Assembly: GCA_021787845.1 (NCBI GenBank)
Contig: JAJYLH010000022.1
Coordinates: forward strand, 1 to 64,000
From: Myxococcales bacterium
GTDB taxonomy: Bacteria; Myxococcota; Myxococcia; Myxococcales; JAJYLH01
Reading direction: 5' to 3'
Length of the DNA: 64,000 nt
The position numbers and the translations under genes are program-made. The notes below the pieces were generated by a model. The model was given only the letters and a program-made list of their open reading frames with translations, had not been told where the DNA came from and did no database searches. Of the stretch, positions 19,255-28,699 are shown one piece after another (within the stretch, counting starts at the first letter, position 1; each line of letters begins with the position of its first letter).

Positions 19255-20274
19255 TCACCGGACCAGACCCGGGTGCGGGTCCGTCGTGCCGAAGAACCCG
19301 CCGCCGGCGCGCTCGGACTCGGTTGTCGCGTTGCAGTCGAGCTGAATCTCGACGGAGGGCGACGGCGGTCCCGTCACGTTCGTGATGGTGAAGCTGGCGA
19401 ACCCCACCACCGGCAGGACCCGGTTGAACTGAGCAGGACAGCCGCCGATCGGCGAGACCACCGGCACGGTGACCTTCGCGCCGTTCTGCGCGATGTACTG
19501 GTTGACCGCGTCCACCACGTTCTTGTTCAGGTTGTTGCCGTTGCTGACCCCGATGGAGTCGCCGGCCGCGACCGACCGGCACGAACCACTGAAGATGCTG
19601 ATGATATCGCTGGTGCTGACCGAGGCGACGCCTGGGTCCAGGTTGGTGAAGCCCATGTTGTCGGCCTGGTCGTTCTTCAGCACCAGCTTCTGATTGCACT
19701 GAATCTGGTCGTCCTGCTGGAGCAGGCAGTCGGCGAAGACGAACGGCACCGCGCACGGCGCGAGGGCCGGGCCGCCGCCGGCCGCCACCGCTTCCGCGTC
19801 GATGTGTGCGGTCGTCTGGTTGCCGGAAAAGGCGGAGAGAAAAACGTCGAGGGGGTTGCCCCGGGCGTCGCTGCGCCCGGTGAGGACCCGCACCGCGTTG
19901 ACGAGCAGCGGCGCTCCTGGATCGCTCACTGAAATCGGCGTGAACGCCTGTGACTTCGGCCGCGCCCAATCCCAGTGACCGAGGACGATGTCCTGGTCGC
20001 TCAACTGCACCGGTACCGAGCGGTCGGTCGTGAACCGGTCGCCGAACTGCGCCGCCTTCGCCACCGCGCGCGACAGGCCTCCCGGCGTGCCGTCCAGCTC
20101 CTTCGCGCCCGCGAGCGCCGCCGAGTCGCACGCGTTCTGCAACTGCCCGCGCACCATGAAGAGGTGCCCGACGTTCACCACCAGCGCGGCGAAGCCGCCG
20201 AGAGCGAGCAGCAGCAAGGCGACCGTCACCGCCGTCGCCCCCCGCTGCCGGTGCCGCCCCCAAGCCCGGCGCAT
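19255..20274 (-). CDS. tadG: TadG-like Tad pilus pseudopilin/adhesin
   Basis: A 339-residue envelope protein, last gene of the tad operon. The N-terminal RQRGATAVTVALLLLALGGFAALVVNVGHLFMVRGQLQNACDSAAL-type segment is the TadE/TadG signature, with one transmembrane helix (residues 12-36). The rest is an extracellular domain with paired cysteines (APCAVPFVFADC, GSC, GGCPAQ, LDC). The ATG at 20274 gives the expected MRRAWGRHRQRGATA. It lies eight bases after the small lipoprotein gene. Confidence 0.82.
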   Translation of the reverse strand: MRRAWGRHRQRGATAVTVALLLLALGGFAALVVNVGHLFMVRGQLQNACDSAALAGAKELDGTPGGLSRAVAKAAQFGDRFTTDRSVPVQLSDQDIVLGHWDWARPKSQAFTPISVSDPGAPLLVNAVRVLTGRSDARGNPLDVFLSAFSGNQTTAHIDAEAVAAGGGPALAPCAVPFVFADCLLQQDDQIQCNQKLVLKNDQADNMGFTNLDPGVASVSTSDIISIFSGSCRSVAAGDSIGVSNGNNLNKNVVDAVNQYIAQNGAKVTVPVVSPIGGCPAQFNRVLPVVGFASFTITNVTGPPSPSVEIQLDCNATTESERAGGGFFGTTDPHPGLVR

Positions 20275-20282
20275 CGCGGACC

Positions 20283-20606
20283 TCACTGATCCTGCTCCGG
20301 CGGCACCGAGGGCGGCGGCATCAGCGAGCTGGTCTGATTGCTCCCAACGCCCGGGGCGACGTAGAGCATCTGCGGCTGCTGCGAGCTCGCCGCCGTCTTG
20401 GGGCCGAGCGAACGCCGATACTTGTCGGAGATGAGCGTCGCCTCCTGCGAATCCAGGCCGGAGACCGGCACCGCGCTCGTTCCCTTCGGCCGCACCTCCT
20501 GGCGCGTGAACCAGGCATCGGTGTCGAGGCCGAAGTGCTCGCTCAGATGGGCAGGGGCAGCGCAACCGCCGAGCACGAGAGCGACGGCAATCCAGAGGCG
20601 CTTCAT
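20283..20606 (-). CDS. Tad-locus lipoprotein
   Basis: A 107-residue predicted lipoprotein: MKRLWIAVALVLGGCAAP has a lipobox at LGGC. The tail is rich in Pro, Ser and Gln and looks unstructured. Its ATG overlaps the stop of the TPR gene (ATGA), so it belongs to the tad operon. Small lipoproteins at this position often serve as pilotins or periplasmic partners of the Tad secretin; that role is inference here. Confidence 0.75.
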   Translation of the reverse strand: MKRLWIAVALVLGGCAAPAHLSEHFGLDTDAWFTRQEVRPKGTSAVPVSGLDSQEATLISDKYRRSLGPKTAASSQQPQMLYVAPGVGSNQTSSLMPPPSVPPEQDQ

Positions 20607-21385
20607 GGCTTCTCCCGAAGGGTCGAGCGGGTCGAGTGGTCGGTCGGGGAGGGCACGGCGTCGCCCTTGAGCACCAGCCGCTCCAGGTTGCGACGGGCGT
20701 GCGGGTCGAGCGGGTCGAGCTGCGCCGCGCGCAGGTATTCGCCGCGCGCGCGCGCGTCGTCACCGACCAGCTCCCGGCAGACGCCGAGGTCGTTGCTCGC
20801 GGCGGCCGGAGTGCCCGCGCGCTCGAACTCGGCCTCGGCAGCGGTCCAGTTCCGCAGGCGGGCATAGGCGAACCCCAGGTTGTCGCGGATACGCGGGTCG
20901 GTCGGGTTCTGGCGCAGCGCCCGGAGGAGGACCTGAATCGCCTCGCGGGTGCGGCCGGCGGCGAAGAGCGAGAAGCCCAGGTTGTTCAAGTACCGCGGGT
21001 TTCCCGGATCGAGCTTCGCCGCCTGACGGTGCTCGGCTTCGGCGGCGCGATGCCGGCCGGTCTCGTCGAGCAGCACCGCTAGCGCCGAGTGGATGGCGGC
21101 GTCGTCCGGCTGCAGCGCTAGGGCTTGGCGGAAGGCGCTCTCGGCGTCCGCGGCGAGCCCTTCGGCCTCGTAGACCCGGCCGCGCAGCTCCAGCACGTCC
21201 GGATCGCGCGGGTCGTCTTGCGCCAGCCTGCCCAACACCGCGAACGCCCGGCTCCATTCGTGCCGGGCGATCAGCGTGCGCGCGAGGTCCTTGCCGAGGG
21301 CGCTCGAGTCCGCGTTCATCGCGGAAGTGTGCGCGCATCCGCCAACCAGGAGCGCCAGCGCCAGGCATGGTGCCGTCGTTCGCAT
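20603..21385 (-). CDS. tadD: TadD-like TPR lipoprotein
   Basis: A 260-residue lipoprotein. Signal MRTTAPCLALALLVGGC with lipobox VGGC is followed by about five tetratricopeptide repeats, such as AESAFRQALALQPDDAAIHSALAVLLDETGR and ARYLNNLGFSLFAAGR. Its length, lipid anchor and place after tadC match TadD, which helps Tad secretin assembly. The ATG is one base from the tadC stop. Confidence 0.82.
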   Translation of the reverse strand: MRTTAPCLALALLVGGCAHTSAMNADSSALGKDLARTLIARHEWSRAFAVLGRLAQDDPRDPDVLELRGRVYEAEGLAADAESAFRQALALQPDDAAIHSALAVLLDETGRHRAAEAEHRQAAKLDPGNPRYLNNLGFSLFAAGRTREAIQVLLRALRQNPTDPRIRDNLGFAYARLRNWTAAEAEFERAGTPAAASNDLGVCRELVGDDARARGEYLRAAQLDPLDPHARRNLERLVLKGDAVPSPTDHSTRSTLREKP

Positions 21386-22338
21386 CAATGACCTCCTCCG
21401 AGGCGGCTGAGCGAGTGCGCGATGTTGACCGCCGCCGGCCCGATGACGATGGCAATCAGGCTCGGCAGGATGCAGAGCACCAGCGGTATCGTCATCTTCA
21501 CCGAGACGACCGCCGCGCGTTCCTCGGCCCGGTGCATCCGGCGCACGCGCATCCCCGACGCCTGCAGGCGCAGGCTCACCGCGATGCTGGTGCCGAACAT
21601 CTCCGCTTGCGCCAGGGTGGCGGCGAGGGTCTTCAGCTCGTCGACGCCGGTGCGCCCGTGGAGTCGGCGGAACGCGTCGGTCCGGGTGATGCCCGCCTTG
21701 AGCTCGAGGGAGGTCAGATTCAGCTCCTCCGACAGCGCCGGCCAGGAGAGCTTCAGGTCGGCGCACACCCGTTGAATCGCCGCGTCGAGCCCGAGGCCCG
21801 CCTCGACGCAGGTCACCATCAGGTCGAGCGCGTCGGGCAAACCCCGTTCGATCAGCGCCCGCCGCTGGCGTGCCCGCATCGACACCCAGAAGCTCGGTGC
21901 GAAATAGCCCATCGTGCAGAGCCACACCGATATCGGTATCCCGAGTCGCAACGGGTGTTCGAGACCGGAGTTGATCCACAGGAACGATAACGGTAGGCAT
22001 AGCGCGAACAGCACCTTCGCCCCCGCGAGAATGCGTGGCGCTGACTCGCCGCGCAGGCCCGCCTGGATGAGGAGCTGCCGGGTGCGCTTCGCCTCATCGG
22101 GATCGCTCCCGCCCACCGCGCCGAGCGCCGACAACATTTTGCCGGCGGAACCGCTGCCGCTGGACGACGCGACGGGTTCCGGCGCCGCTGCCGGTGGGCG
22201 CGGGCGCAGGCGCCGCAGAATCGGGTCGCCCGACGGACGCAGCGCCCGCAGCGCCGAGACGAACCCCAGGACCGCCAGAGCCGCCGCCGTGAAACCGAAC
22301 AGGAGCACCGCCGCCGTCGAGCTCATCGCCGCCCCCAT
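21385..22338 (-). CDS. tadC: Tad pilus inner-membrane platform protein TadC
   Basis: GspF-family inner-membrane protein of 317 residues pairing with TadB. It has an N-terminal membrane helix, two helices near residues 105-150, the cytoplasmic GspF domain (GLPDALDLMVTCVEAGLGLDAAI) and a C-terminal helix (PLVLCILPSLIAIVIGPA). The ATG at 22338 shares a base with the tadB stop (TGATG); an ATG four codons later at 22326 is also possible. Confidence 0.9.
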   Translation of the reverse strand: MGAAMSSTAAVLLFGFTAAALAVLGFVSALRALRPSGDPILRRLRPRPPAAAPEPVASSSGSGSAGKMLSALGAVGGSDPDEAKRTRQLLIQAGLRGESAPRILAGAKVLFALCLPLSFLWINSGLEHPLRLGIPISVWLCTMGYFAPSFWVSMRARQRRALIERGLPDALDLMVTCVEAGLGLDAAIQRVCADLKLSWPALSEELNLTSLELKAGITRTDAFRRLHGRTGVDELKTLAATLAQAEMFGTSIAVSLRLQASGMRVRRMHRAEERAAVVSVKMTIPLVLCILPSLIAIVIGPAAVNIAHSLSRLGGGH

Positions 22339-23300
22339 CAGAACTGGACCTGGCCCATCCGCCAGAGCCAGTAGCCGCCCAGGCCCCAACTGGTGACCGC
22401 GTAGACGAAGATCGCCTGGCCTGCCGGGTTGTCGAAGAAGCGCCCGAAGTAGGCGTGGTTCGCCACCGCGAGGAACAGCGCCATCGCGATCGGCAGGCTC
22501 CCCAGGACCAGTCCCGAGGTGCGTCCTTCCGCGGTGAGCGCCTTGAGCTTCGAGTAGAAGCGGTAGCGGTCCCGGATGGTGGAGGCGATGTTCTCCAGGA
22601 TCTCCGCGAGGTTGCCGCCGGTTTCTTTCTGGACGAGGACGCTGACCGCGAAGATGCGCAGGTCGCGGTTGTCCGGGCAGCGGCGAGTGATGTTGACGAC
22701 CGCCTCCTCCGCCGCGAGGCCGAGCTTCTGCTCCTCCCACGCCCGCGCGAGCTCGACGCTGACCGGTGCCGGCATCTCTCCGGCGACGAGGCGGAAAGCG
22801 TTCGGCAACGCGTGTCCCGCCCGGAGCGACCGGCTCATCATGTCCAGCGCTTCCGGGAGCTGCTCGCTCAATCGCGCGCTCCGGCGCGAGCGGGCCGCGG
22901 TCAGGCTGACGATGGGGTAGGCGCCAGCGATGCCGCCAATCAGCAGCGCTATCGGTATCGAGAGGTGGAAGGCGAGCGGCACCAACGTGCCCGCCAGCGC
23001 CGCTGCCGCGGAGTAGGAGAGCAGCCGCGCCACCGTCCAGGGCGAGTCGCTCTCGACGAGGAGACGCTCAAGGGCAGCGGTGCCGGGTAGCCCGCGGACG
23101 AACGCGTCGAGGGCCAGCGTCGCCGCGAAGCGGTCGCCCCGCAAAAGCCCCACGGGAGCGCCGTCGTCCGTCTCCAGCCGCCTCAGCCGCCGCTTGAGCT
23201 CCGCTTCTCGCCGGCCGACGACGAACCGCGACAGGTGGTAGAGCGCTTCGAGCCCCGCGAGGACCACCAGGCTGACCAGGACCACCAAGAGGTCGCGCAT
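22338..23300 (-). CDS. tadB: Tad pilus inner-membrane platform protein TadB
   Basis: GspF-family membrane protein of 320 residues. It has an N-terminal helix (LLVVLVSLVVLAGLEALY), a central helix pair (residues 90-125), a GspF domain with QLPEALDMMSRSLRAGHALPNA and ETGGNLAEILENI, and C-terminal helices. With TadC it forms the platform on which the TadA ATPase acts. It starts three bases after tadA. Confidence 0.92.
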   Translation of the reverse strand: MRDLLVVLVSLVVLAGLEALYHLSRFVVGRREAELKRRLRRLETDDGAPVGLLRGDRFAATLALDAFVRGLPGTAALERLLVESDSPWTVARLLSYSAAAALAGTLVPLAFHLSIPIALLIGGIAGAYPIVSLTAARSRRSARLSEQLPEALDMMSRSLRAGHALPNAFRLVAGEMPAPVSVELARAWEEQKLGLAAEEAVVNITRRCPDNRDLRIFAVSVLVQKETGGNLAEILENIASTIRDRYRFYSKLKALTAEGRTSGLVLGSLPIAMALFLAVANHAYFGRFFDNPAGQAIFVYAVTSWGLGGYWLWRMGQVQF

Positions 23301-23303
23301 CGG

Positions 23304-24644
23304 TCAAGCCTCCAGATAGGGGCGCATCACCTCGCGCACGTCGACCCCCGCCCGCTCGATGCGTTCCATCACCTTCGGCCGGATGCCGCATCCGACGTGC
23401 GCCCCGACGACACGCCCTTGCGGGTCCACCCCGCGCTGCTCGAAGCGGAAGAGCTCCTGGAGGGTGACGACCGGGCCTTCGGTGCCCGTCACTTCCGCGA
23501 TGCTCGCGACCCGCCGGCGACCGTCGCTGCCCCGGCTGAGCTGGACGATGACGTCGAGCGCCCGCGCGATGCTCTGGCGCACCGCCGCCTCGGTCATCGG
23601 TACCCCCGCCATCCCGACCATCGCTTCCAGCCGCCAGAGCGCGTCGCGAGGGCTGTTCGCGTGGACGGTGGTCATCGAGCCCTCGTGGCCGGTGTTCATC
23701 GCTTGGAGCATGTCCAGCACCTCGCCGCCGCGGACCTCGCCGACGATGATGCGGTCGGGGCGCATGCGCAGGCAGTTGCGCACGAGGTCGCGGGCGACGA
23801 TTTCGCCGATGCCCTCGATGTTCGGCGGCCTCGTCTCCAAGCGCACGACGTGCGGTTGCTGGAGCTTGAGCTCGGCCGAGTCCTCGATGGTGATCACCCG
23901 CTCGCCGGCGGGAATGAGCGCTGAGAGCGCGTTGAGGAGAGTCGTCTTACCGGTCCCGGTGCCGCCGCTGATGAGGACGTTCAGCCGCCCCCGCACCGCC
24001 GCGCCGAGGAAGGCGAGGGCGTCACCGGTGATGCTCTCCATCGCCACCAGGTCGCGCAGCGTGGGCGGCGAAGTGCCGAACCGGCGGATCGACAACAGCG
24101 GTCCATCGACCGCGAGCGGCGGGACGATGGCGTTCACGCGGGAGCCGTCCTTGAGCCGCGCGTCGACCATCGGCGAGGACTCGTCCACCCGGCGGCCGAC
24201 GTGGGAGACGATGCGGTTGATGATTTGCAGGAGGTGAGCGTTGTCGCGAAACCGCACCCGGGTCAGCTCGAGGAGGCCGCGCCGCTCGACGTAGACGGTC
24301 GAGTAGGTGTTGACGAGGATGTCGGAGATGGTCCCGTCCCTCAGGAGCGGTTCCAGGGGGCCGAGGCCGGTCAGCTCGTCGAGGAGCTCCTGCACCATCC
24401 GCTCGCGCTCGACCCGGTTCAGATGGACAGCGGCGGCGGACACGAGCCCCGAGAGCGCTGCCTGCAGCTCGTGGCGCTGCCGCTCGGGCTCGAGCTTCTC
24501 CATCGACGCGAGGTCGATGCGATCGACGAGCTGGTGGTGCAGCTCGGCCTTCAAGTCGTGGAACCGCTGGGAGGTGATTTCGGCGGGCGCCTCCTCCGTG
24601 CGCGGCGTCTCCACCCGGGCGCGCAGCCGCTCTTCGAGGCCCAT
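23304..24644 (-). CDS. tadA: Tad pilus assembly ATPase TadA (CpaF)
   Basis: Secretion-superfamily ATPase of 446 residues powering pilus assembly and retraction. The Walker A is GGTGTGKTT (about 226-234), followed by the Asp box ITIEDSAELKL, Walker B RPDRIIVGEVRGGE and His box MTTVHANSPRDAL. DELTGLGPLEPLL in the N-terminal domain is typical of CpaF. It lies five bases after tadZ. Confidence 0.95.
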   Translation of the reverse strand: MGLEERLRARVETPRTEEAPAEITSQRFHDLKAELHHQLVDRIDLASMEKLEPERQRHELQAALSGLVSAAAVHLNRVERERMVQELLDELTGLGPLEPLLRDGTISDILVNTYSTVYVERRGLLELTRVRFRDNAHLLQIINRIVSHVGRRVDESSPMVDARLKDGSRVNAIVPPLAVDGPLLSIRRFGTSPPTLRDLVAMESITGDALAFLGAAVRGRLNVLISGGTGTGKTTLLNALSALIPAGERVITIEDSAELKLQQPHVVRLETRPPNIEGIGEIVARDLVRNCLRMRPDRIIVGEVRGGEVLDMLQAMNTGHEGSMTTVHANSPRDALWRLEAMVGMAGVPMTEAAVRQSIARALDVIVQLSRGSDGRRRVASIAEVTGTEGPVVTLQELFRFEQRGVDPQGRVVGAHVGCGIRPKVMERIERAGVDVREVMRPYLEA

Positions 24645-24649
24645 CGCGT

Positions 24650-25804
24650 CTAGTCCTTCCTCGAGAACATGCGGGACCAGAACGAGCGCCGCCGCGGGCT
24701 CGCCACGGGGTCCCGCAGCGAGCGGGCGAGGCGGTCGAGGTCGCGGGCGAGCTGGGATCTAGGAGCGCTCTCGCTCAGCAGCATACCGCGATCGATCGCC
24801 TGGGAAAGCGCGGGGTAGTCGTTCGCCAGGGTCGAGCGCACCGGCAGGCCGATCGACTCCGCCAGCACCTCCGGACTGACCTTCGACGCCTTGTGGAAGC
24901 GGTTGACCACCACCTCCACCTTGTCGACATCGTACCCGAGGCGCTTGAAGACCTCGACCGTCCGCTGGGCGTTGCGCACCGCGGGCACGTCCTGCACGAC
25001 GAGGAGGAGGATGCGGTCGCTCGCGTCCAGCGCGGCGAGCGACAGCTCGTCGAACGCGCCCATCCCGTCCACCACGATGTGCCGGTAGTGCTGGCGCAGG
25101 AAAGGCGGCAAGGTCGCCAGGTCCCGGGCGTGAACCGGCGCCGCGTCGTCGAGCTTCTCGCCGCGGCCGATCACCCAGAGCCCGGACTCGTGACGCGCGA
25201 CCGACGCGTCGAGCAGCTCCCGGTCCAGGCGATGGACGTTCGCCACCACGTCCGAGAGCGCGTAGGACGGCGACAGGTCGAGGTGAGCGAGAGCGTCGCC
25301 GAAGGCCAGGTCCAGGTCGACGAGGCAGGTGCGCTCACCGGACCTCGCCAGCGCTCCCGCCAAGTTCACGGCGACCGCGGTCGCTCCGATCCCGCCTCGC
25401 GCCGGAAAGACGGTGACGATATGCCCATCGCCTTCGGCTCCCGGCCGCTTCCGTCGCTGCAACGCGCGCGCGAGCTGCTGGTCGTCGCCGACGACCACGA
25501 ACTCCTGCGCGCCCGCCCGCATCGCCCGCAGAATCAGGTCCGCGTCCTTCTTCGGACCGAGCGCGACCACCCGGGTCCCCGCGCTCGCCAACCGCGCGAT
25601 CGCCTCGCAAGAGGCGTCCAGCTCCGGCGCCCGCTCCAAGGAGACCAACGCGGTAACAGGAGCGCTCCCGAGGACCGCCTCGTTCACCTTCTGCCGCGCG
25701 ACCGGCACCGGCGCCAACGCGAGGCCCCGCACCGACTCCGACAGCCGTGCCTCCGTTTCCGGCTCCACCCCGACGAGTAGCACCGCCGCTCCTGCCTGAC
25801 TCAT
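24650..25804 (-). CDS. tadZ: Tad pilus localisation protein TadZ (CpaE)
   Basis: A 384-residue protein combining an N-terminal receiver-like domain (residues 1-125, no clear phospho-acceptor) with a ParA/MinD-type ATPase domain. The P loop is the atypical FPARGGIGATAVAVNLA (about 137-153), with lysine replaced in the deviant Walker A GGIGATA, as is frequent in CpaE proteins. DLDLAFGDAL and VDGMGAFDEL follow. It positions the pilus machine at the pole in other bacteria. Confidence 0.9.
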   Translation of the reverse strand: MSQAGAAVLLVGVEPETEARLSESVRGLALAPVPVARQKVNEAVLGSAPVTALVSLERAPELDASCEAIARLASAGTRVVALGPKKDADLILRAMRAGAQEFVVVGDDQQLARALQRRKRPGAEGDGHIVTVFPARGGIGATAVAVNLAGALARSGERTCLVDLDLAFGDALAHLDLSPSYALSDVVANVHRLDRELLDASVARHESGLWVIGRGEKLDDAAPVHARDLATLPPFLRQHYRHIVVDGMGAFDELSLAALDASDRILLLVVQDVPAVRNAQRTVEVFKRLGYDVDKVEVVVNRFHKASKVSPEVLAESIGLPVRSTLANDYPALSQAIDRGMLLSESAPRSQLARDLDRLARSLRDPVASPRRRSFWSRMFSRKD

Positions 25805-25848
25805 GCCCCCCTGCCTCTCTTGAGCCCCGCCGTGGTGCGGGAATCGAC

Positions 25849-27330
25849 CTATGGCGCAAAGCCGTACGGACCGCTGGGCGAGACCTCCGCCACGTCCGAG
25901 CCCGAGCCGCCGCTGGCGCCCGGCGAGGACGGGTCCTGCTGCCAGCCGAGGAGGAACAGCTCCAGGTCGCCGGGCGGCCGAATCGAGGAGCCCGGTAGCG
26001 GTGGCGCCTCCTTCGGCGCGAGCGGTCGCGCGAGATGAGCGGTCACCACCACCAGCAGCTCGGTCTCGTCGCGCCGGTAGGAGGTCGAACGAAAGAGCGC
26101 GCCCAGAATCGGCAAGCTCCCCAGGAGCGGTATCCGGTCCACCTGCGAGCGCGTCCGCTCCGACAAGAGGCCGGCGATGGCGAAGCTCTGCCCGTCGCCC
26201 AGCCGCACCGTCGTCTGGCTGCGGCGGGTGGAGAAACCCGGCACCGTGCTGCCGGCGATGGTCACCGAAAGGGTCGGATCGATCTGGCTCACCTCGGTCG
26301 ACATCTTCAGGTGAATCGTGTCCGCCCCGATCACCGTCGGCACGAAGGAGAGGAGGATTCCGAACTTCTTCCAGATCACGTTCACCTGACCCAGGCCGCC
26401 GGTGATCGGAATCGGGATCTCGCCGCCCGCGAGGAACTTCGCCTGCTGCCCGCTCAAGGTGACGAGCTTCGGCTCCGCCAGCACGTGCGCGAGCCCGTGC
26501 GATTCGAGCAGGCTCAGCATGACGCTGACCGGGAAGCCGGAGAAATTCTGCGAAAAGAACAACGAGAACGCGTCGGAGAACTGCGGTGCCTGGAGGTCGG
26601 GCGGTTGCCCCGTGGGGCTGAGCACCCCCGCGCCGGGGATCGAGTTGTTGATGCCGCTGTTCACGAAGGCTCCAGGAGGGGTGCTGGGCCCCGCGATGCC
26701 CCCGACGCGGATGCCCGTCCGCGACTTGTCGAACCAGTTGACGCCCATCTCGCGCAGGGCGCTGCGGGACACCTCCGCGAAGTGCACCTCGAGCTGCACC
26801 TGCTGGTCGCCCTTCACCTGGAGGAGGTTCGCGACCTCCTTGCTGTGCAGCCGCGCCACCTCGGCCACCCGCTCCGGGATGCGCACGTCCGAAACCGTGC
26901 CGCTCAAGACCACCAGGTCGCCCGCGCTGGAGAGGTGGATGTCCTCGTTCGGGAAGAGCTTGCGGATCTGCGCGCGCAGAGCGTCGAGGTTGCGGGTGAC
27001 GTGGAGGGTGACGACCAGCGGCTTGTTCGCCTTGTCCCACAGGGTCAGGTCGGTGTCGCCGGCGCTCTTCGCGGTCAAGAGGAGCTGGCGCGGCGTCACC
27101 ACCTTGAGGTCCGCCACGTTCGGGTTCGCCACCGCGACGCGCCCGATGTCCTCCGAGAGCATCAGGAGCCGGTTCTGACCCTCCTCCAGGTTCAGCTCGC
27201 TCCTCGCGCTCAGCTCCCGGTCGATGCGCAGGGCCTGCGGCTCGGCTTGCGTCCGGGGGGATGGCTCCTGCTGGGCAGATGCGGAGGCGGCGACCATCAG
27301 CAGGACGACGAAAGCGGTACGGCTCAACAT
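25849..27330 (-). CDS. rcpA: Tad pilus outer-membrane secretin RcpA (CpaC)
   Basis: A 493-residue secretin with a signal peptide (LSRTAFVVLLMVAASASAQ), an N-terminal pilus-assembly N0-like domain (residues 35-115), a BON-like segment (DIHLSSAGDLVVLSGTV) and the secretin domain with VLAEPKLVTLSGQQAKFLAGGEIPIP and the C-terminal core RIPLLGSLPILGALFRS. It forms the outer-membrane channel for the Flp pilus. The start shares a base with the rcpC stop (TGATG). Confidence 0.94.
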   Translation of the reverse strand: MLSRTAFVVLLMVAASASAQQEPSPRTQAEPQALRIDRELSARSELNLEEGQNRLLMLSEDIGRVAVANPNVADLKVVTPRQLLLTAKSAGDTDLTLWDKANKPLVVTLHVTRNLDALRAQIRKLFPNEDIHLSSAGDLVVLSGTVSDVRIPERVAEVARLHSKEVANLLQVKGDQQVQLEVHFAEVSRSALREMGVNWFDKSRTGIRVGGIAGPSTPPGAFVNSGINNSIPGAGVLSPTGQPPDLQAPQFSDAFSLFFSQNFSGFPVSVMLSLLESHGLAHVLAEPKLVTLSGQQAKFLAGGEIPIPITGGLGQVNVIWKKFGILLSFVPTVIGADTIHLKMSTEVSQIDPTLSVTIAGSTVPGFSTRRSQTTVRLGDGQSFAIAGLLSERTRSQVDRIPLLGSLPILGALFRSTSYRRDETELLVVVTAHLARPLAPKEAPPLPGSSIRPPGDLELFLLGWQQDPSSPGASGGSGSDVAEVSPSGPYGFAP

Positions 27331-28286
27331 CAGGGCTTTCCCCCCTCGGTCTGGAAGCGCCGCGTCTCGAACCGATCGCCGCGCAGAATCTCCACGTTCT
27401 CGCTGCCCGGCCGCACCGGCGCCGCGGCGACCGGCGCGCGGCGCCGTCGATGGCGGGTGCGGGGATGGCTCGCGGGCGGCGTGAGGACCGACGCGCGTTT
27501 GTCACGCCAGACGTCGCCGAGGAGCAGCTCCGGGTCGACGCCGCTCGTCCGCACGAACCCGGCATCGAGACGGCTGCGCAGCGCGAGCAGAATCTTCCCC
27601 CGGGTGGTGGCGAGCGCCAGCCGCTCGGCGTCGGCGCTGTCGACCATCAGCGTCGCCACCGTCACCGGCACCGCCCGGTTCAGCTTCTTCTCGTCCCGGT
27701 CGGTCTTCGTCCCCACCGCCAGCACCGACACGTTCTGCAGAATCACCCGCGACACCGGCGGCACGTCGGTCTCGTCCTCCGGCTTCATCGTCACGAGGAC
27801 GTCCACCCGGTCGCCGGGATGGATGAAGCCGGCCACCCCCACCACGTCGTCGACCCGGACCGCCACCGCCCGCATCGTCGGGGGCAGAAGCGCAGCCAGG
27901 CCCCGTCCGGCCTTCGTGCTCGCGAGGAGCGACTCGAAGAGCGGTTCGCCCGGCACCAGCTCGGACAGCGTCACCCGGCCCACCAGCGCTCCCGCGTCGT
28001 GCAAGGCGCCCTGCGGCAGGTCCGCGCGCGGCCAGTCGACCGACTTGAGCTCGGCCGCTTCCAGCGTCGCGCCCGCGGGAATCGCCCGGATCGCGACCAC
28101 CACCTTGGAGAGCGGGATCGCTGTCGCCGACGCGCCCCGCTGGAGGTAGCGCTTGAAGAGGACGCCCGCGGCCGCTGCGGCGACCAAGGCCAGCACGAGA
28201 AAGAGGGCCGCCTTCAGCCCCGCTCCTTTCGTCGCGGGACGCGCGGGCTTTTTCGCGGGCGCGATTCTCTCCGCCAGGGTGCTCAT
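27330..28286 (-). CDS. cpaB: Flp pilus assembly protein CpaB (RcpC)
   Basis: A 318-residue inner-membrane-anchored periplasmic protein with one transmembrane helix (LKAALFLVLALVAAAAAGVLF), then an SAF domain (VVVAIRAIPAGATLEAAELK) and an RcpC domain (IHPGDRVDVLVT). The C-terminus is basic and proline-rich. The ATG at 28286 has an AGAGGA ribosome site; an ATG at 28304 overlapping the tadE stop (ATGA) would add six residues and is equally possible. Confidence 0.9.
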   Translation of the reverse strand: MSTLAERIAPAKKPARPATKGAGLKAALFLVLALVAAAAAGVLFKRYLQRGASATAIPLSKVVVAIRAIPAGATLEAAELKSVDWPRADLPQGALHDAGALVGRVTLSELVPGEPLFESLLASTKAGRGLAALLPPTMRAVAVRVDDVVGVAGFIHPGDRVDVLVTMKPEDETDVPPVSRVILQNVSVLAVGTKTDRDEKKLNRAVPVTVATLMVDSADAERLALATTRGKILLALRSRLDAGFVRTSGVDPELLLGDVWRDKRASVLTPPASHPRTRHRRRRAPVAAAPVRPGSENVEILRGDRFETRRFQTEGGKP

Positions 28287-28300
28287 CGCGGATGGTCCTC

Positions 28301-28696
28301 TCATTCGCGCCGCATCACGGCGCTGGCGCGCGCCGCCGCCGGCAGCACGAGACTGGTGAAGCCGGTGAGCGAGCCGGTGGGATACGAGACGCTCACCGTG
28401 ACCGAGGCCGCGTCGAGGGCGATGGAGACGGTGGCGTTCGAGGCGGTGAGGCCGCCGTTCTGCAGGTAGGTGCTCGCGGCGTCGGTCGCGTCCGCCTGAG
28501 CGGCAGCGTCGCTGGTCGCCTGGAGGCTTCCCGCCCGGGCGCCCTCCCGCGCCGCGTTGGTGACGACTTCCTCGCAATAGAAGTAGTAGCCCCAGTCGAG
28601 CGCGCCCATGACGAGCAACATCAGGAGCGGCAACACCAGGGCGAACTCGACCGCGCTCGCGCCCCGCCCGACGGGAAATCGGCTCCGGCCCGCCAT
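28301..28696 (-). CDS. tadE: TadE-like pseudopilin
   Basis: A 131-residue protein with the TadE signature RGASAVEFALVLPLLMLLVMGALDWGYYF (residues 11-39), a prepilin-like hydrophobic helix with the conserved Glu. The remaining domain is short, Ala/Thr-rich and probably periplasmic. It lies three bases after the prepilin peptidase gene. Confidence 0.88.
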   Translation of the reverse strand: MAGRSRFPVGRGASAVEFALVLPLLMLLVMGALDWGYYFYCEEVVTNAAREGARAGSLQATSDAAAQADATDAASTYLQNGGLTASNATVSIALDAASVTVSVSYPTGSLTGFTSLVLPAAARASAVMRRE

Positions 28697-28699
28697 TTC